Positions 26,295 through 35,081 are shown, counted from the first letter of the stretch. The stretch: DNA of 64,000 nucleotides from Phenylobacterium aquaticum (GCA_947378305.1 CANCJJ010000005.1:1-64000); one strand, 5' to 3'. Numbers and translations are program-made. The notes: generated by a model not told the origin, from the letters alone.

Positions 26295-26786
26295 ATGACC
26301 AACGCTTATGATTTCAGTTTCACGACCATTGACGGCCTGCCCATGCCGCTGAGCGATCTGAAGGGAAAGGCTATTCTCGTGGTCAATACCGCCTCGAAAT
26401 GCGGTCTCACGCCGCAATACGAGGGTCTGGAGACGCTCTACAGCAAGTATAAGGATCAGGGGCTTGTCGTCCTGGGTGTGCCTTGCAACCAGTTCATGGG
26501 CCAGGAACCGGGTTCTGAAGCTGACATCAAGACTTTCTGTGAAACCCGGTTCGGCGTGGATTTTCCACTGACCTCAAAGGCAGACGTGAAGGGCGGCACG
26601 GCGCATCCGTTTTATAAATGGGCCCTGGACGTTCTCGGAGAGACCGCCGACCCCACCTGGAATTTTCACAAGATTCTGGTCGGCACCGATGGCGACCTGG
26701 TTACAGCCTTTGGGCCTCGCACAGACCCGCTGGATACCGATCTGGTGAAGACGGTTGAGACGACCCTATCCCACGCGAAGGGCTGA
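26295..26786 (+). CDS. Glutathione peroxidase (Cys type)
   Basis: Thiol peroxidase that reduces hydroperoxides; bacterial Cys-type members often use thioredoxin. NTASKCGLTPQYEGLE places the peroxidatic Cys at 36, VPCNQFMGQEPG holds Gln66 and TWNFHKIL the conserved Trp and Asn, completing the tetrad. ATG 26295 follows AGGAG; length 163 is typical. It is followed after eight bases by the TPR/O-GlcNAc transferase gene. Confidence 0.92.
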   Translation: MTNAYDFSFTTIDGLPMPLSDLKGKAILVVNTASKCGLTPQYEGLETLYSKYKDQGLVVLGVPCNQFMGQEPGSEADIKTFCETRFGVDFPLTSKADVKGGTAHPFYKWALDVLGETADPTWNFHKILVGTDGDLVTAFGPRTDPLDTDLVKTVETTLSHAKG

Positions 26787-26794
26787 TCTCGTCC

Positions 26795-28693
26795 ATGGGC
26801 TCGGGGGCTTCGAATATAGACGTTTCAAAGGCCTTCGATGAGGCTGTGCAGTTGCATCAGGCGGGTAAGCTTGATGACGCGGCGCGGGCCTATGGGGCGA
26901 TTTTGACCAGCCACCCGGGCCATGTGGGGGCACCCTATAATCTTGGCCTGATCGAGCGCGGGCGGGGGAAACCTGACCTGGCCCTGAAGATCTGGGCGGA
27001 CGTCGTGACACGGTCGCCGCGGGAGGCTCATGTTCATCTGGCCATATCCCGAACCTGCCGCAGTCTGGGACGTCATCAGCAATCCCTGGAAGCAGCGGAC
27101 ATGGCCCTGAAGGTCCGGCCCGATGACCCGGATGCGCTTCTCTGTCAGGGCAATGCCTTGCGGAGTCTGGGGGACGTTCAGAAGGCCCTGAAGAGCTTCG
27201 ACAAGGCCATTGCGGCTCGGCCGGACTATGCTCTGGCCTGGGCCAATCGCGGCCATACCTTGTCCAGCCTGCGTGAACATGAAGGTGCGGTGGAGGCCTA
27301 TCGTAAGGCGCGTAAGGCCGATCCCTCCATGAAGGATGTGGTCGGAGCCCTGCTGGCCGACCAGCTTCGGATTTGTGACTGGGACGGTATCGAAGCGGGC
27401 AGTCTTGAAATCACCGAGAGGATTCGCCAGGGCGAAAATGTCGATCTGCCCTTTAGCTTTCTGGGTCATTCTCGGTCGGCCATGGACCAGCTGGCCTGCG
27501 CCAAGGTTCACCTGCGCGATCGTTTTCCCAGTCCCTTCCCCCCCACCTGGACAGGTCAGGGCTATGACCATGAGCGCATAAGGGTGGCCTATGTCTCTTC
27601 AGACTTGAGATCCCATGCCGTTGGCCATCTCATGGCAGGGCTGTTTGAGCAGCATGACCGGACCCGCTTTGAGTGGCACGCCTATTCCCTGCCGCCCACG
27701 ACCACGGATCCAGTGCGGAGCCGCATAAGCGCGGCCTTTGATCATTTTCATGATGTGTCAGGCTGGAGTGACCTGAAGATTGCCCAGCACATTCGTGACG
27801 CAGAAATCGACATTGCGGTCGACCTGAATGGCTTTACGACCCACTGCCACCCAGAGATTTTTGCCCGCCGATGCGCGCCCATTCAGATCAATTATCTAGG
27901 ATTTCCCGCAACCATGGGCAGCGGGTTTACAGACTATATTCTGGGCGATGCGACGGTCACGCCCGTCGGGCTGGAAGCCGCCTATAGCGAGAAGATCATC
28001 CGGCTGCCCTTCAGCTATCAGGTGAACGATTCCAAGCGCCCCATCGCGCCTGAAACCCCCACCCGGGCCGAGGCAGGGCTGCCGGAAACGGGCTTTGTCT
28101 TTTGCTGTTTCAATGCCAGCTACAAGATCGAACCCAGCATATTCGATATCTGGATGCGCTTGCTTAAGCAGGTGCCGGGGTCTGTTCTGTGGCTCTACAA
28201 GCCGAAGGAGGCGGTGGAAGGCAATCTGCTCGCCGAGGCAGCTCGCCGGGGCATATCAGCAGACAGGCTCGTCTTTGCATCGCCCTTGCCACTGGACAAG
28301 CACCTGGCGCGCCAGAGACTGGCGGACCTGTTTCTGGACACCTTGCCCTACAATGCCCACACCACGGCCAGCGATGCTCTTTGGGCTGGCCTGCCCCTGC
28401 TCACCTGCATGGGGGAAACCTTTGCCTCAAGGGTGGCGGCCAGCATTCTGCGGGCGGCGGGGCTTCCCGAGTTGGTGACGGAAACGCTTGAAGACTATGA
28501 GGCTCAGGCCCTTCGTCTGGCCCGTGATCCCCTTGCCCTGGGTGAACTGCGGAAAAAGACCGAAATGCAGCGGGATATCTGTCCCTTGTTTGATACCGCT
28601 CAGTCGGCCCGGCACCTAGAACAGGCCTATCTGACCGCCTGGCGGCGCTGGCGGGCCGGGCTCAAGCCGATTGCCTTCGATGTGGTGCCCTGA
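26795..28693 (+). CDS. TPR protein with SPINDLY/OGT-type glycosyltransferase domain (GT41)
   Basis: A 632-residue cytoplasmic protein. The first 190 residues are TPR repeats (HQAGKLDDAARAYGAILTSHPGHVGAPYNLGLIERGRG and following). From about 260 the GT41 catalytic part begins: RIRVAYVSSDLRSHAVGHLMAG, INYLGFPATMGSGFTDYILGD, FNASYKIEPSIFDIWMRLLKQVPGSVLWL, and DTLPYNAHTTASDALWAGLPLLTCMGETFASRVAAS. It should transfer a sugar from a UDP or GDP donor to protein Ser/Thr. In this group of bacteria such enzymes have been linked to protein (for example flagellin) glycosylation, but no target gene is nearby. Confidence 0.87.
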   Translation: MGSGASNIDVSKAFDEAVQLHQAGKLDDAARAYGAILTSHPGHVGAPYNLGLIERGRGKPDLALKIWADVVTRSPREAHVHLAISRTCRSLGRHQQSLEAADMALKVRPDDPDALLCQGNALRSLGDVQKALKSFDKAIAARPDYALAWANRGHTLSSLREHEGAVEAYRKARKADPSMKDVVGALLADQLRICDWDGIEAGSLEITERIRQGENVDLPFSFLGHSRSAMDQLACAKVHLRDRFPSPFPPTWTGQGYDHERIRVAYVSSDLRSHAVGHLMAGLFEQHDRTRFEWHAYSLPPTTTDPVRSRISAAFDHFHDVSGWSDLKIAQHIRDAEIDIAVDLNGFTTHCHPEIFARRCAPIQINYLGFPATMGSGFTDYILGDATVTPVGLEAAYSEKIIRLPFSYQVNDSKRPIAPETPTRAEAGLPETGFVFCCFNASYKIEPSIFDIWMRLLKQVPGSVLWLYKPKEAVEGNLLAEAARRGISADRLVFASPLPLDKHLARQRLADLFLDTLPYNAHTTASDALWAGLPLLTCMGETFASRVAASILRAAGLPELVTETLEDYEAQALRLARDPLALGELRKKTEMQRDICPLFDTAQSARHLEQAYLTAWRRWRAGLKPIAFDVVP

Positions 28694-28696
28694 GGT

Positions 28697-29992
28697 CTAG
28701 TCTTCCAGAATTCGACTGTTTTTACGGGTGTCGGGCAGGACGAGATAGACCAGCAAGGACCCGAGAATGACAAGGGTCACATAGGTAAAGAACCAGGTTT
28801 CATGGCCGGTCTGTTTGAAGCCAAGGGCGATGAATTCCGCTGTGCCACCGAAGAGGGCATTGGCCAGGGAATAGGGCAGTGACACACCAAGGGCACGGAC
28901 TTCGGTTGGAAACAGCTCTGCTTTTACGACCGCATTCACGGCCGTATAGCCGCTGACGACCAGCAGAGCCCCCGTCACCAGGATCAGGGCGGTGGCGACA
29001 TCCCGGGTATGGGATAGGGCTGACAACACGGGCCAGGTCATGGCGGCCCCCAGGACACCGAAGGCGATCAGCAGGGGGCGGCGACCAATCCGGTCGGAGA
29101 GTCCACCCACAAGGGGCTGGGCCAGCATGAAGATGAACATGGCCCCGGCGGTAATCAGGCTGGCCTGGTCCTTCGAGAAGCCGGACGTATTGGCGAGGAA
29201 CTTCTGGATGTAGGTGCCGAAGGTATAATAGCCAAGCGTTCCCCCGGCCGTCAGGCCCATGACCAGAAGGCTTTGTCGGGGGTGCTGTCGCAGGAGATCC
29301 CAGGTCGTCATTCGTACCCTGGATCGTGCCAGGAATGAGGGGGTCTCCTTCATGTCCCGTCTCAGCCAAAACACGGCAAGGGCGAGGGCTCCGCCAATGA
29401 AAAACGGAATGCGCCAGCCCCAGGCCTGCATGTCCTCTGGTGACATCACCCGTCCCAATATCAGGAACAGGCCAAGGGACAGAAGCTGGCCCGTCATCAG
29501 GGTGCCGTAGAAGACTCCGGACCAGAAGCCGCGGTCTTGGCGTCCGGCCATTTCGGACATGTAGGTCGCACTGGTCCCGTATTCGCCGCCCATGCTGATG
29601 CCCTGGAGGATCCGGGCCAGGACGAGGATTATGGGCGCGGCCAGTCCTATGGTTGCGTAACCAGGGCAAAGGGCAATGGCCAGGGAGCCCAGGCACATGA
29701 GCCAGACCGAGGCAATCATGGCTGCCCGCCGTCCGACCCGGTCGCCATAGAGTCCCATGAGCCAGGCTCCCAGGGGACGGAAGAAGAACCCGACCGCATA
29801 GACCGCCGCTGAACTCAGCAGTTGGGCGGTCTGATCTCCAGCTGGAAAGAAGACCTTGGCGAAATAGAGGGCAAAGGCGGCATAGCTGAACCAGTCGAAG
29901 CATTCGACCATATTCCCGGCCGAGGCTCCCATGATGGAAGCCAGTCTCTGACCGGGTTTGAGCTCAGGTTCTCGGGTCGTATCCGACGTCAT
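28697..29992 (-). CDS. MFS transporter, metabolite:H+ symporter (KgtP/ProP-like)
   Basis: A 431-residue inner-membrane symporter with 12 predicted helices. ASIMGASAGNMVECFDWFSYAAFALYFAKVFFP at the start and RPLGAWLMGLYGDRVGRRAAM (motif A) are typical of the metabolite:H+ symporter family, which imports dicarboxylates such as 2-oxoglutarate or compatible solutes. Substrate not certain. It is convergent with the TPR gene (stops three bases apart) and divergent from the LanC-like gene. Confidence 0.87.
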   Translation of the reverse strand: MTSDTTREPELKPGQRLASIMGASAGNMVECFDWFSYAAFALYFAKVFFPAGDQTAQLLSSAAVYAVGFFFRPLGAWLMGLYGDRVGRRAAMIASVWLMCLGSLAIALCPGYATIGLAAPIILVLARILQGISMGGEYGTSATYMSEMAGRQDRGFWSGVFYGTLMTGQLLSLGLFLILGRVMSPEDMQAWGWRIPFFIGGALALAVFWLRRDMKETPSFLARSRVRMTTWDLLRQHPRQSLLVMGLTAGGTLGYYTFGTYIQKFLANTSGFSKDQASLITAGAMFIFMLAQPLVGGLSDRIGRRPLLIAFGVLGAAMTWPVLSALSHTRDVATALILVTGALLVVSGYTAVNAVVKAELFPTEVRALGVSLPYSLANALFGGTAEFIALGFKQTGHETWFFTYVTLVILGSLLVYLVLPDTRKNSRILED

Positions 29993-30126
29993 TTTCCCCC
30001 CGGAATATCCCGTTAATGAGACAGGGTTTTTAAAGCCTTTTCAATGGGGACTTGACCCAGACCGCGAGGACAGCCTCTTTAGGTCGATCAATCGAGCCCT
30101 GGAAAACAGGCTGTCGGGAGGCAAGC

Positions 30127-31428
30127 ATGACCACGCATTTGGCATCCGTCCACGAGGCCATGGCCTTTATTCGCGCCCAAGGCCTGGGAGATGAGCCGCG
30201 CTGGCGGCGGACCGATGAGGCGGATTCCGGTGCAGATTACACGCTCTATCGGGGGTCCTGCGGCGTGATCCTGCTGCTGCTGGAACTGAATGCCAGCGGT
30301 CAGGACGCAAAGGCCCTGGCTGAAGCCGAAGCGGCAGGGGAGGCAGTTATGGCCTATCTCGAGCGCAAGGACTGGCTGTCTGTCAGTCCGTCTACCGGCT
30401 GGCCCGGCTATGCCTTTACCTTGAGTGAACTGGCCCGGGCCTCAGGCCGCGAGGATTTTCGGCATGCTGCAGCGCGGTGTCTGGAGCGTCTGATGGCCCA
30501 GGCCAAGCCGCTTGGCCGCGGGCTGGGCTGGATCGAACCCATGCCCTTCTCCGACATTACCGGATTTACCGGCGACCGTGAGATCTACGACCAGTCCGTG
30601 GGCGCGGCGGGGGCTGCCCTGGTCCTGCTATACGCCCACGAGGCTGGGCTACATCCCAAGGCTCTGGACTGGGCGAAGGCGGTTTGTGAGCGGCTTCTCG
30701 AAGTCGCCGAGCCCGATGCCGATGGCCTGCGCTGGCGCTTGATGTCCGACATGCCCTTTCCCTTCACCGCGCCGAACTTCGCCCATGGCGGTGCTGGCGT
30801 CGGCTATCTCATGGCGCAGATGTTCCGGGCAACCGGAGAGACCCCTTACCTCCATGCGGCCAAGGAAGCGGCGCGCTATACGATGAGCCGGTCTCATTCC
30901 GTTGGGGGAGGGCGGCTGGTCTGTCATTCCGAGGAGTCCCCCCGACCCATGTTCTATCTGGGGGCCTGCCATGGACCGGCAGGGACTGGGCGGTTGCTGC
31001 TGGAACTCCATGACCTGACGGGGGAGGCCCGGTGGCTGGAGGATGCCCGCGCCCTGGTTCAAGGCCTCCTCGACATGGGGGCTCCGGAAATCCGCTCCAA
31101 GGGATACTGGAACAATTTCGGCCAGTGCTGTGGCGATGCGGGCGTCGGTGAATTTGCCTTGCTTATGGCCGCGCGGACCGGCGATGACGCCTATCTGGAT
31201 CTTGCCCGCCGGTGCGCCACCGTGGTGCTGGATCACTCTGACCTTCAGGACGGTCAGCGGCTCTGGAGACACGCCGAGCACAGGGAGCGGGGCGATTTCC
31301 TCCAGGCCCAGACGGGCTATATGCAGGGGGCGGCCGGAATTGCCAGTTTCCTGCTGCATCTGGCCACCACGGAGGCTGGAAATCCCGTCAAGATCGCCAT
31401 GCCGGACTGGCCGAAAATGAAGCCGTGA
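30127..31428 (+). CDS. Solitary LanC-like protein
   Basis: A 433-residue protein of the lanthionine-synthetase-C alpha/alpha-barrel type. ATG 30127 follows GGGAGG. Repeated G-x-x-G helix-start motifs span the chain: YRGSCGVIL (41), DQSVGAAGAAL (155), NFAHGGAGVGYL (218, His220), GACHGPAGTG (279, Cys281-His282), GQCCGDAGVGEF (332, Cys334-Cys335) and GYMQGAAGIASF (398). In LanC/LANCL the zinc ligands are a Cys in the motif corresponding to ACHG and a Cys-His in the next one; here that second pair reads Cys-Cys. No lanthipeptide precursor, dehydratase or exporter is encoded nearby, so a role in lantibiotic synthesis is unlikely. Function unknown. Confidence 0.8.
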   Translation: MTTHLASVHEAMAFIRAQGLGDEPRWRRTDEADSGADYTLYRGSCGVILLLLELNASGQDAKALAEAEAAGEAVMAYLERKDWLSVSPSTGWPGYAFTLSELARASGREDFRHAAARCLERLMAQAKPLGRGLGWIEPMPFSDITGFTGDREIYDQSVGAAGAALVLLYAHEAGLHPKALDWAKAVCERLLEVAEPDADGLRWRLMSDMPFPFTAPNFAHGGAGVGYLMAQMFRATGETPYLHAAKEAARYTMSRSHSVGGGRLVCHSEESPRPMFYLGACHGPAGTGRLLLELHDLTGEARWLEDARALVQGLLDMGAPEIRSKGYWNNFGQCCGDAGVGEFALLMAARTGDDAYLDLARRCATVVLDHSDLQDGQRLWRHAEHRERGDFLQAQTGYMQGAAGIASFLLHLATTEAGNPVKIAMPDWPKMKP

Positions 31429-31509
31429 TCCGGACAATCGACGCGAGGGACTTCCAAGCGGGCCTTGCGACCGCTAGGTAAGTCCCCCTGATGATCTGGA
31501 GGCCTTCCC

Positions 31510-33246
31510 ATGACCCGCAATCCTGATGGAACCTGGGACAAATCCCGCCTTCCCAGCCGGCATGTGACGGAAGGGCCCGCGCGGGCACCTCACCGGTCAT
31601 ATTATTACGCCATGGGTCTGGGGTCTCGCGAGATTGCCCAGCCCTTTGTTGGCGTGGCCTCCTGCTGGAATGAGGCGGCACCCTGTAATACGGCCCTGAT
31701 GCGTCAGGCCCATGCGGTCTCCGAAGGCGTCAAGAAGGCTGGAGCCACACCCCGTGAATTCTGCACCATCACGGTGACAGACGGCATTGCCATGGGCCAT
31801 GAGGGCATGCGCTCCTCCCTGGTCAGCCGGGACTTGATCGCCGACTCTGTCGAGCTGACAATGCGGGGACATGGGTATGACGCCCTGGTCGGGCTCGCAG
31901 GGTGTGACAAGTCGCTGCCGGGGATGATGATGGCCATGTTGCGCCTCAATGTCCCGTCAGTCTTTCTTTACGGCGGCTCGATCCTGCCAGGCAGCTGGCA
32001 GGGCAAGGACGTCACCGTCGTTGATGTGTTCGAAGGCGTGGGCATGCATTCTGCCGGCAAGATGAGCCTGGAAGACCTCTGCTCGCTCGAGCAACACGCC
32101 TGTCCCTCGGACGGTGCCTGTGGTGGCCAGTTCACGGCAAACACCATGGCCTGCGTTTCAGAGGCCATAGGTCTGGCCCTGCCCCTGTCTGCGGCCTTGC
32201 CCGCGCCCTATCTGAGCCGGGATGCCTATGCCGTTGCCTCGGGCGAGGCGGTGGTGCGGTTGATCGAAACCAATCTTCGCCCGCGCGACATTGTGACCCG
32301 CAAGTCCTTTGAGAACGCTGCAGCGGTGGTTGCCGCAACCGGCGGCTCAACCAATGGGGGACTACACCTCCCGGCCATGGCCCATGAGTGCGGGATTGAT
32401 TTCACCCTGCGGGATTTTGCCGAGATTGCCCTGCGCACGCCCCATATTGCCGATCTCAAGCCAGGTGGCCGGTTCGTGGCCAAGGACATGGGTGAGGCGG
32501 GGGGCATGCCCATGCTTCTGAAGACCTTGCTGGAAGGCGGCTATATCCACGGCGACTGCATGACCGTGACCGGCAAGACGATTGCTGAAAACCTCAAGGA
32601 CGTTGTCTGGCGCGATGACCAGGAGGTGATTCGTCCGGTCAGTAATCCCCTGTCACCTACGGGCGGCGTTGTGGGTCTCTGGGGCTCGCTGGCACCGGAC
32701 GGGGCGATTGTTAAGGTTGCCGGCATGACCTCCCATCGGTCCCATCGTGGTCCTGCGCGGGTCTTTGATGGCGAGCAGGCCTGTTTTGACGCGGTTGAGG
32801 CCGGCAATTACGAGGACGGAGACGTTCTGGTGATCAGATATGAGGGCGCGCGCGGCGGTCCGGGCATGCGGGAAATGCTGTCGACGACGGCGGCCCTGTC
32901 CGGCCAGGGACGTGGCGACAAGGTGGCCCTGGTGACAGATGGCCGATTCTCCGGGGGGACCCGGGGGCTCTGCATCGGTCATGTGGGCCCGGAAGCCCAG
33001 CTCGGCGGCCCCATTGCCCTGGTTCGGGACGGGGACATCATCTCCATTGATGCCGACTCAGGCACGCTCGACCTGGAGGTTGATCCCATTGAGTTGGAGA
33101 CTCGCCGCAAGCACTGGGAACCCAAGGTGACAAACTACGGGTCCGGGGCCTTGTGGAAATACGCCCAGATCGTCGGCGCGGCCCACAAGGGCGCAGTCAC
33201 GCATCCCGGCATGGCCGGCGAACGTCACGTCTATGCAGACCTCTAG
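31510..33246 (+). CDS. ilvD: Dihydroxy-acid dehydratase (IlvD/Edd family)
   Basis: Dehydrates 2,3-dihydroxy acids in valine, leucine and isoleucine synthesis. Three cluster cysteines are visible: Cys59 (AAPCN), Cys132 (GCDKSLPG) and Cys204 (GACGGQFTANTM), the set seen in [2Fe-2S] enzymes. GYDALVGLAGCDK and SDGACGGQFTAN point to IlvD rather than phosphogluconate dehydratase. Length 578 is near that of the short IlvD form. Sugar-acid dehydratases of the same family (for example arabonate dehydratase) remain possible. Two hairpins follow the gene. Confidence 0.85.
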   Translation: MTRNPDGTWDKSRLPSRHVTEGPARAPHRSYYYAMGLGSREIAQPFVGVASCWNEAAPCNTALMRQAHAVSEGVKKAGATPREFCTITVTDGIAMGHEGMRSSLVSRDLIADSVELTMRGHGYDALVGLAGCDKSLPGMMMAMLRLNVPSVFLYGGSILPGSWQGKDVTVVDVFEGVGMHSAGKMSLEDLCSLEQHACPSDGACGGQFTANTMACVSEAIGLALPLSAALPAPYLSRDAYAVASGEAVVRLIETNLRPRDIVTRKSFENAAAVVAATGGSTNGGLHLPAMAHECGIDFTLRDFAEIALRTPHIADLKPGGRFVAKDMGEAGGMPMLLKTLLEGGYIHGDCMTVTGKTIAENLKDVVWRDDQEVIRPVSNPLSPTGGVVGLWGSLAPDGAIVKVAGMTSHRSHRGPARVFDGEQACFDAVEAGNYEDGDVLVIRYEGARGGPGMREMLSTTAALSGQGRGDKVALVTDGRFSGGTRGLCIGHVGPEAQLGGPIALVRDGDIISIDADSGTLDLEVDPIELETRRKHWEPKVTNYGSGALWKYAQIVGAAHKGAVTHPGMAGERHVYADL

Positions 33247-33257
33247 GCTGACCTGAC

Positions 33258-33284
33258 CGCAATCGCCATGAGGTGGCGATTGCG
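33258..33284 (+). terminator. Strong hairpin after ilvD
   Basis: Perfect 11-base-pair stem CGCAATCGCCA / TGGCGATTGCG with loop TGAGG, 12 bases behind the ilvD stop. No T tract follows, so it may act as a 3'-end stabiliser or with the second hairpin as a bidirectional terminator between convergent genes. Confidence 0.5.
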
Positions 33285-33293
33285 AGGCTTGGA

Positions 33294-33315
33294 GGGGCTC
33301 ACGCTATGGAGCCCC
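33294..33315 (-). terminator. Second hairpin between convergent genes
   Basis: GGGGCTC / GAGCCCC stem with an eight-base loop. It lies 12 bases from the stop of the leftward MarR-like gene and probably ends its transcript, although the following bases on the minus strand are not T-rich. Confidence 0.4.
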
Positions 33316-33326
33316 GCCTCAAGAGA

Positions 33327-33623
33327 TCACTGAACGATCGTGCTGATCGTATTGACGAATTTCGGCTTGATCCGGTGGAGTTTCCGTCGGCGATCCGTCG
33401 TGTCAGATACGATGGTGATCACGCCAATGGTTTCCAGGTTCCTCAGGCAATTGTTCACCGAGGCCGGCGAGAATCGCGAACTGCGGATGATGTCGTTGGA
33501 CGACGGTGCACCCAGCTTGTTGATGAGCAACAGGACCTCGAGCTCGAGGGTCATGGTCTTGATCCCGAGTTCGGTTTCGATCTGCCTCATTTTGGCAATT
33601 GGATCGTTCAATTTATGCTCCAT
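33327..33623 (-). CDS. Small MarR-like winged-helix DNA-binding protein
   Basis: A 98-residue protein whose central part TLELEVLLLINKLGAPSSNDIIRSSRFSPASVNNCLRNLETIGVITIVSDTTDRRRKLHRI is a winged helix: SSNDIIRSSRFSPASVNNCLRNL is the helix-turn-helix and the Asp/Arg-rich hairpin is the wing, as in MarR proteins. It lacks the long dimerisation helices of full MarR proteins (about 140 residues) but has a short N-terminal helix. The ribosome site before ATG 33623 is weak. It opens into a long AT-rich gene-free region that may carry its operator. Target unknown. Confidence 0.65.
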   Translation of the reverse strand: MEHKLNDPIAKMRQIETELGIKTMTLELEVLLLINKLGAPSSNDIIRSSRFSPASVNNCLRNLETIGVITIVSDTTDRRRKLHRIKPKFVNTISTIVQ

Positions 33624-34062
33624 TTGCGAACGTCTAATTTATTGTAGTGCTCATATGCTATAATTCACCAGGATTGCACGCGAAACATTGACTTAAGGTA
33701 ATTTTGTTAAACGCAATTCATATTGATGTAACAATCAATTAAACGCTTTTATATTAGCAGCGCGGATTGCGTAGGTCGGTGCAAGATCCAGTTTCTCATG
33801 TCGCGGTGTCGCCCAGCTATTTTCGATTGATAGCTTCCTCGATTTTTCCGTGCTCATGAAAATATGATCGAGTTTCTGCTAGCTTGAGTTTTTAGATTAG
33901 TCTTTAAAAATAAGGGGATGTGAGCATACTGATACAAGCAAAGGCTTTTTATGCCCGGATTCATGGGAGGTTTGACGCTTGACGCAGACAGTAATGCAAC
34001 TAAACACCTCCCACCCTCCGCGGTGGCCCCGCTGCAAAATTCACCGGATTTGAATCAAAAAC
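33624..34062. other. AT-rich gene-free region, 439 bases
   Basis: The longest non-coding stretch in the window and clearly AT-richer than its surroundings (the line 33661-33720 counts 21 G/C in 60). It must hold the divergent promoters of the MarR-like gene and the ArsR-rhodanese gene. Visible structures: the inverted repeat ATTGAT-6 bases-ATCAAT (33722-33739), CTCGAT/ATCGAG arms (33838-33872), TTTTTA/TAAAAA arms (33889-33910) and tandem TTGACG at 33972 and 33979, the second 16 bases before TAAACA. No convincing gene or known RNA was recognised. Confidence 0.55.
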
Positions 34063-34713
34063 GTGATTTTTCCGACCGAAAGCCTCGAAAACCTGATTAT
34101 GGACGGCGTCGCAGATGTCGGTAAGGCGCTTGCGAGTCCTATTCGGCTGCGGGTTATTCGCCTCTTGAGCCAAAGCGAGCGGTCTGTGGAGGGGTTGGCG
34201 GCCAGCCTTGATATTTCCGTTGCAAATCTCTCCCAGCATCTTCAAGTCCTGAAACGTTCGGGCTTCCTGAATTCCCGTCGCGACGGTCGTCGGGTGTATT
34301 ACCAGGTCAGCAATCGCGGCGTCATGGTTGTGTCCCTGGCCTTGGCGAAATGGGCCGAGGGCCGGTCGGATGTGGGGTCCTCGTTATACAGCTTCATGGC
34401 GAAGTCGACCCCGATCAGCCGAGCTGAACTTGTCGAAGGGCTAAAGGTCGGCAAAATCACCGTGATTGATGTTCGTCACCCGGAAGAGTTCGCGGTGGAT
34501 TGCGTCCCTGGGGCCATTAATATTCCATCCCATGAGCTGGAGCGTCGTGTGGGCGAAGTGCCTGCTGACCGTGACGTCGTCATTTGCGGCCAGGGTCTCT
34601 ATAGCCCTGATGCCTCCCAGGCCCTGTCGATGCTATCGGGCCTCAAACTGAACCTGCGCTATCTGGACGGCGGCTATATGGCCTGGTGCGCAGGCGTCGC
34701 TGACGACGCCTAG
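34063..34713 (+). CDS. ArsR-family regulator fused to a rhodanese domain
   Basis: A 216-residue two-domain protein. Residues 15-100 are an ArsR-type winged helix (LASPIRLRVIRLLSQSERSVEGLAASLDISVANLSQHLQVLKRSGFL). Residues 118-216 are a rhodanese domain (KITVIDVRHPEEFAVDCVPGAINIP, then DVVICGQGLYSPDASQAL, then YLDGGYMAW) with the expected active-site Cys at 175. The usual loop CxxGxxS/R is altered to CGQGLYS. ArsR-rhodanese fusions are thought to sense persulfides or redox stress. Start GTG 34063; ATG 34099 is possible. The stop overlaps the convergent hspQ stop. Confidence 0.8.
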   Translation: MIFPTESLENLIMDGVADVGKALASPIRLRVIRLLSQSERSVEGLAASLDISVANLSQHLQVLKRSGFLNSRRDGRRVYYQVSNRGVMVVSLALAKWAEGRSDVGSSLYSFMAKSTPISRAELVEGLKVGKITVIDVRHPEEFAVDCVPGAINIPSHELERRVGEVPADRDVVICGQGLYSPDASQALSMLSGLKLNLRYLDGGYMAWCAGVADDA

Positions 34714-35081
34714 TGGCTGACGCGTGGCTTCAGGGTGTAGTGGCCTGAATTAAACGACTCAAAAATGAGCTGTGCTTGCGGGTGTCCGACCGGCTCGCCG
34801 GTTTCGTCGGCGAGAAGGTTCTGCTCCGAGACATAGGCCACATAGGCATTGTCATCGTTCTCGGCCAGCAGGTGATAAAACGGCTGATCCTTCCTTGGGC
34901 GAACATGCTCGGGAATGGAGAGCCACCATTCCTCGGTATTCGAGAAGGTCGGATCCACGTCAAAAATCACGCCGCGGAAGGAAAAGACGCGGTGCCTTAC
35001 CACGTCACCGATCGCGAACTTGGCCTCACGTGCCTGGTCCAGAGCCTTGGGACGGCTCGAATTGTCTTTCTGTATGCCCAT
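34710..35081 (-). CDS. hspQ: Heat shock protein HspQ (hemimethylated DNA-binding family)
   Basis: A 123-residue protein with the single YccV/HspQ domain: KFAIGDVVRHRVFSFRGVIFDVDPTFSNTEEWW, then KDQPFYHLLAENDDNAYVAYVSEQNL. HspQ acts as a specificity factor for Lon protease and binds hemimethylated DNA in vitro, as known from enterobacteria. An N-terminal extension of about 20 residues (KDNSSRPKALDQAR) precedes the domain. No convincing sigma-32 promoter was found upstream. Confidence 0.9.
   Translation of the reverse strand: MGIQKDNSSRPKALDQAREAKFAIGDVVRHRVFSFRGVIFDVDPTFSNTEEWWLSIPEHVRPRKDQPFYHLLAENDDNAYVAYVSEQNLLADETGEPVGHPQAQLIFESFNSGHYTLKPRVSH

Noticed and set aside
30127-33246. A lanthipeptide biosynthetic cluster around the LanC-like gene
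   Set aside because: No precursor peptide, LanB/LanM dehydratase, protease or ABC exporter is visible on either side; the neighbours are an MFS symporter and ilvD.
33951-34124. Small open frame (57 codons) in the AT-rich gap running into the ArsR-rhodanese gene
   Set aside because: No ribosome site at good distance, no domain, and it overlaps the real start in another frame.
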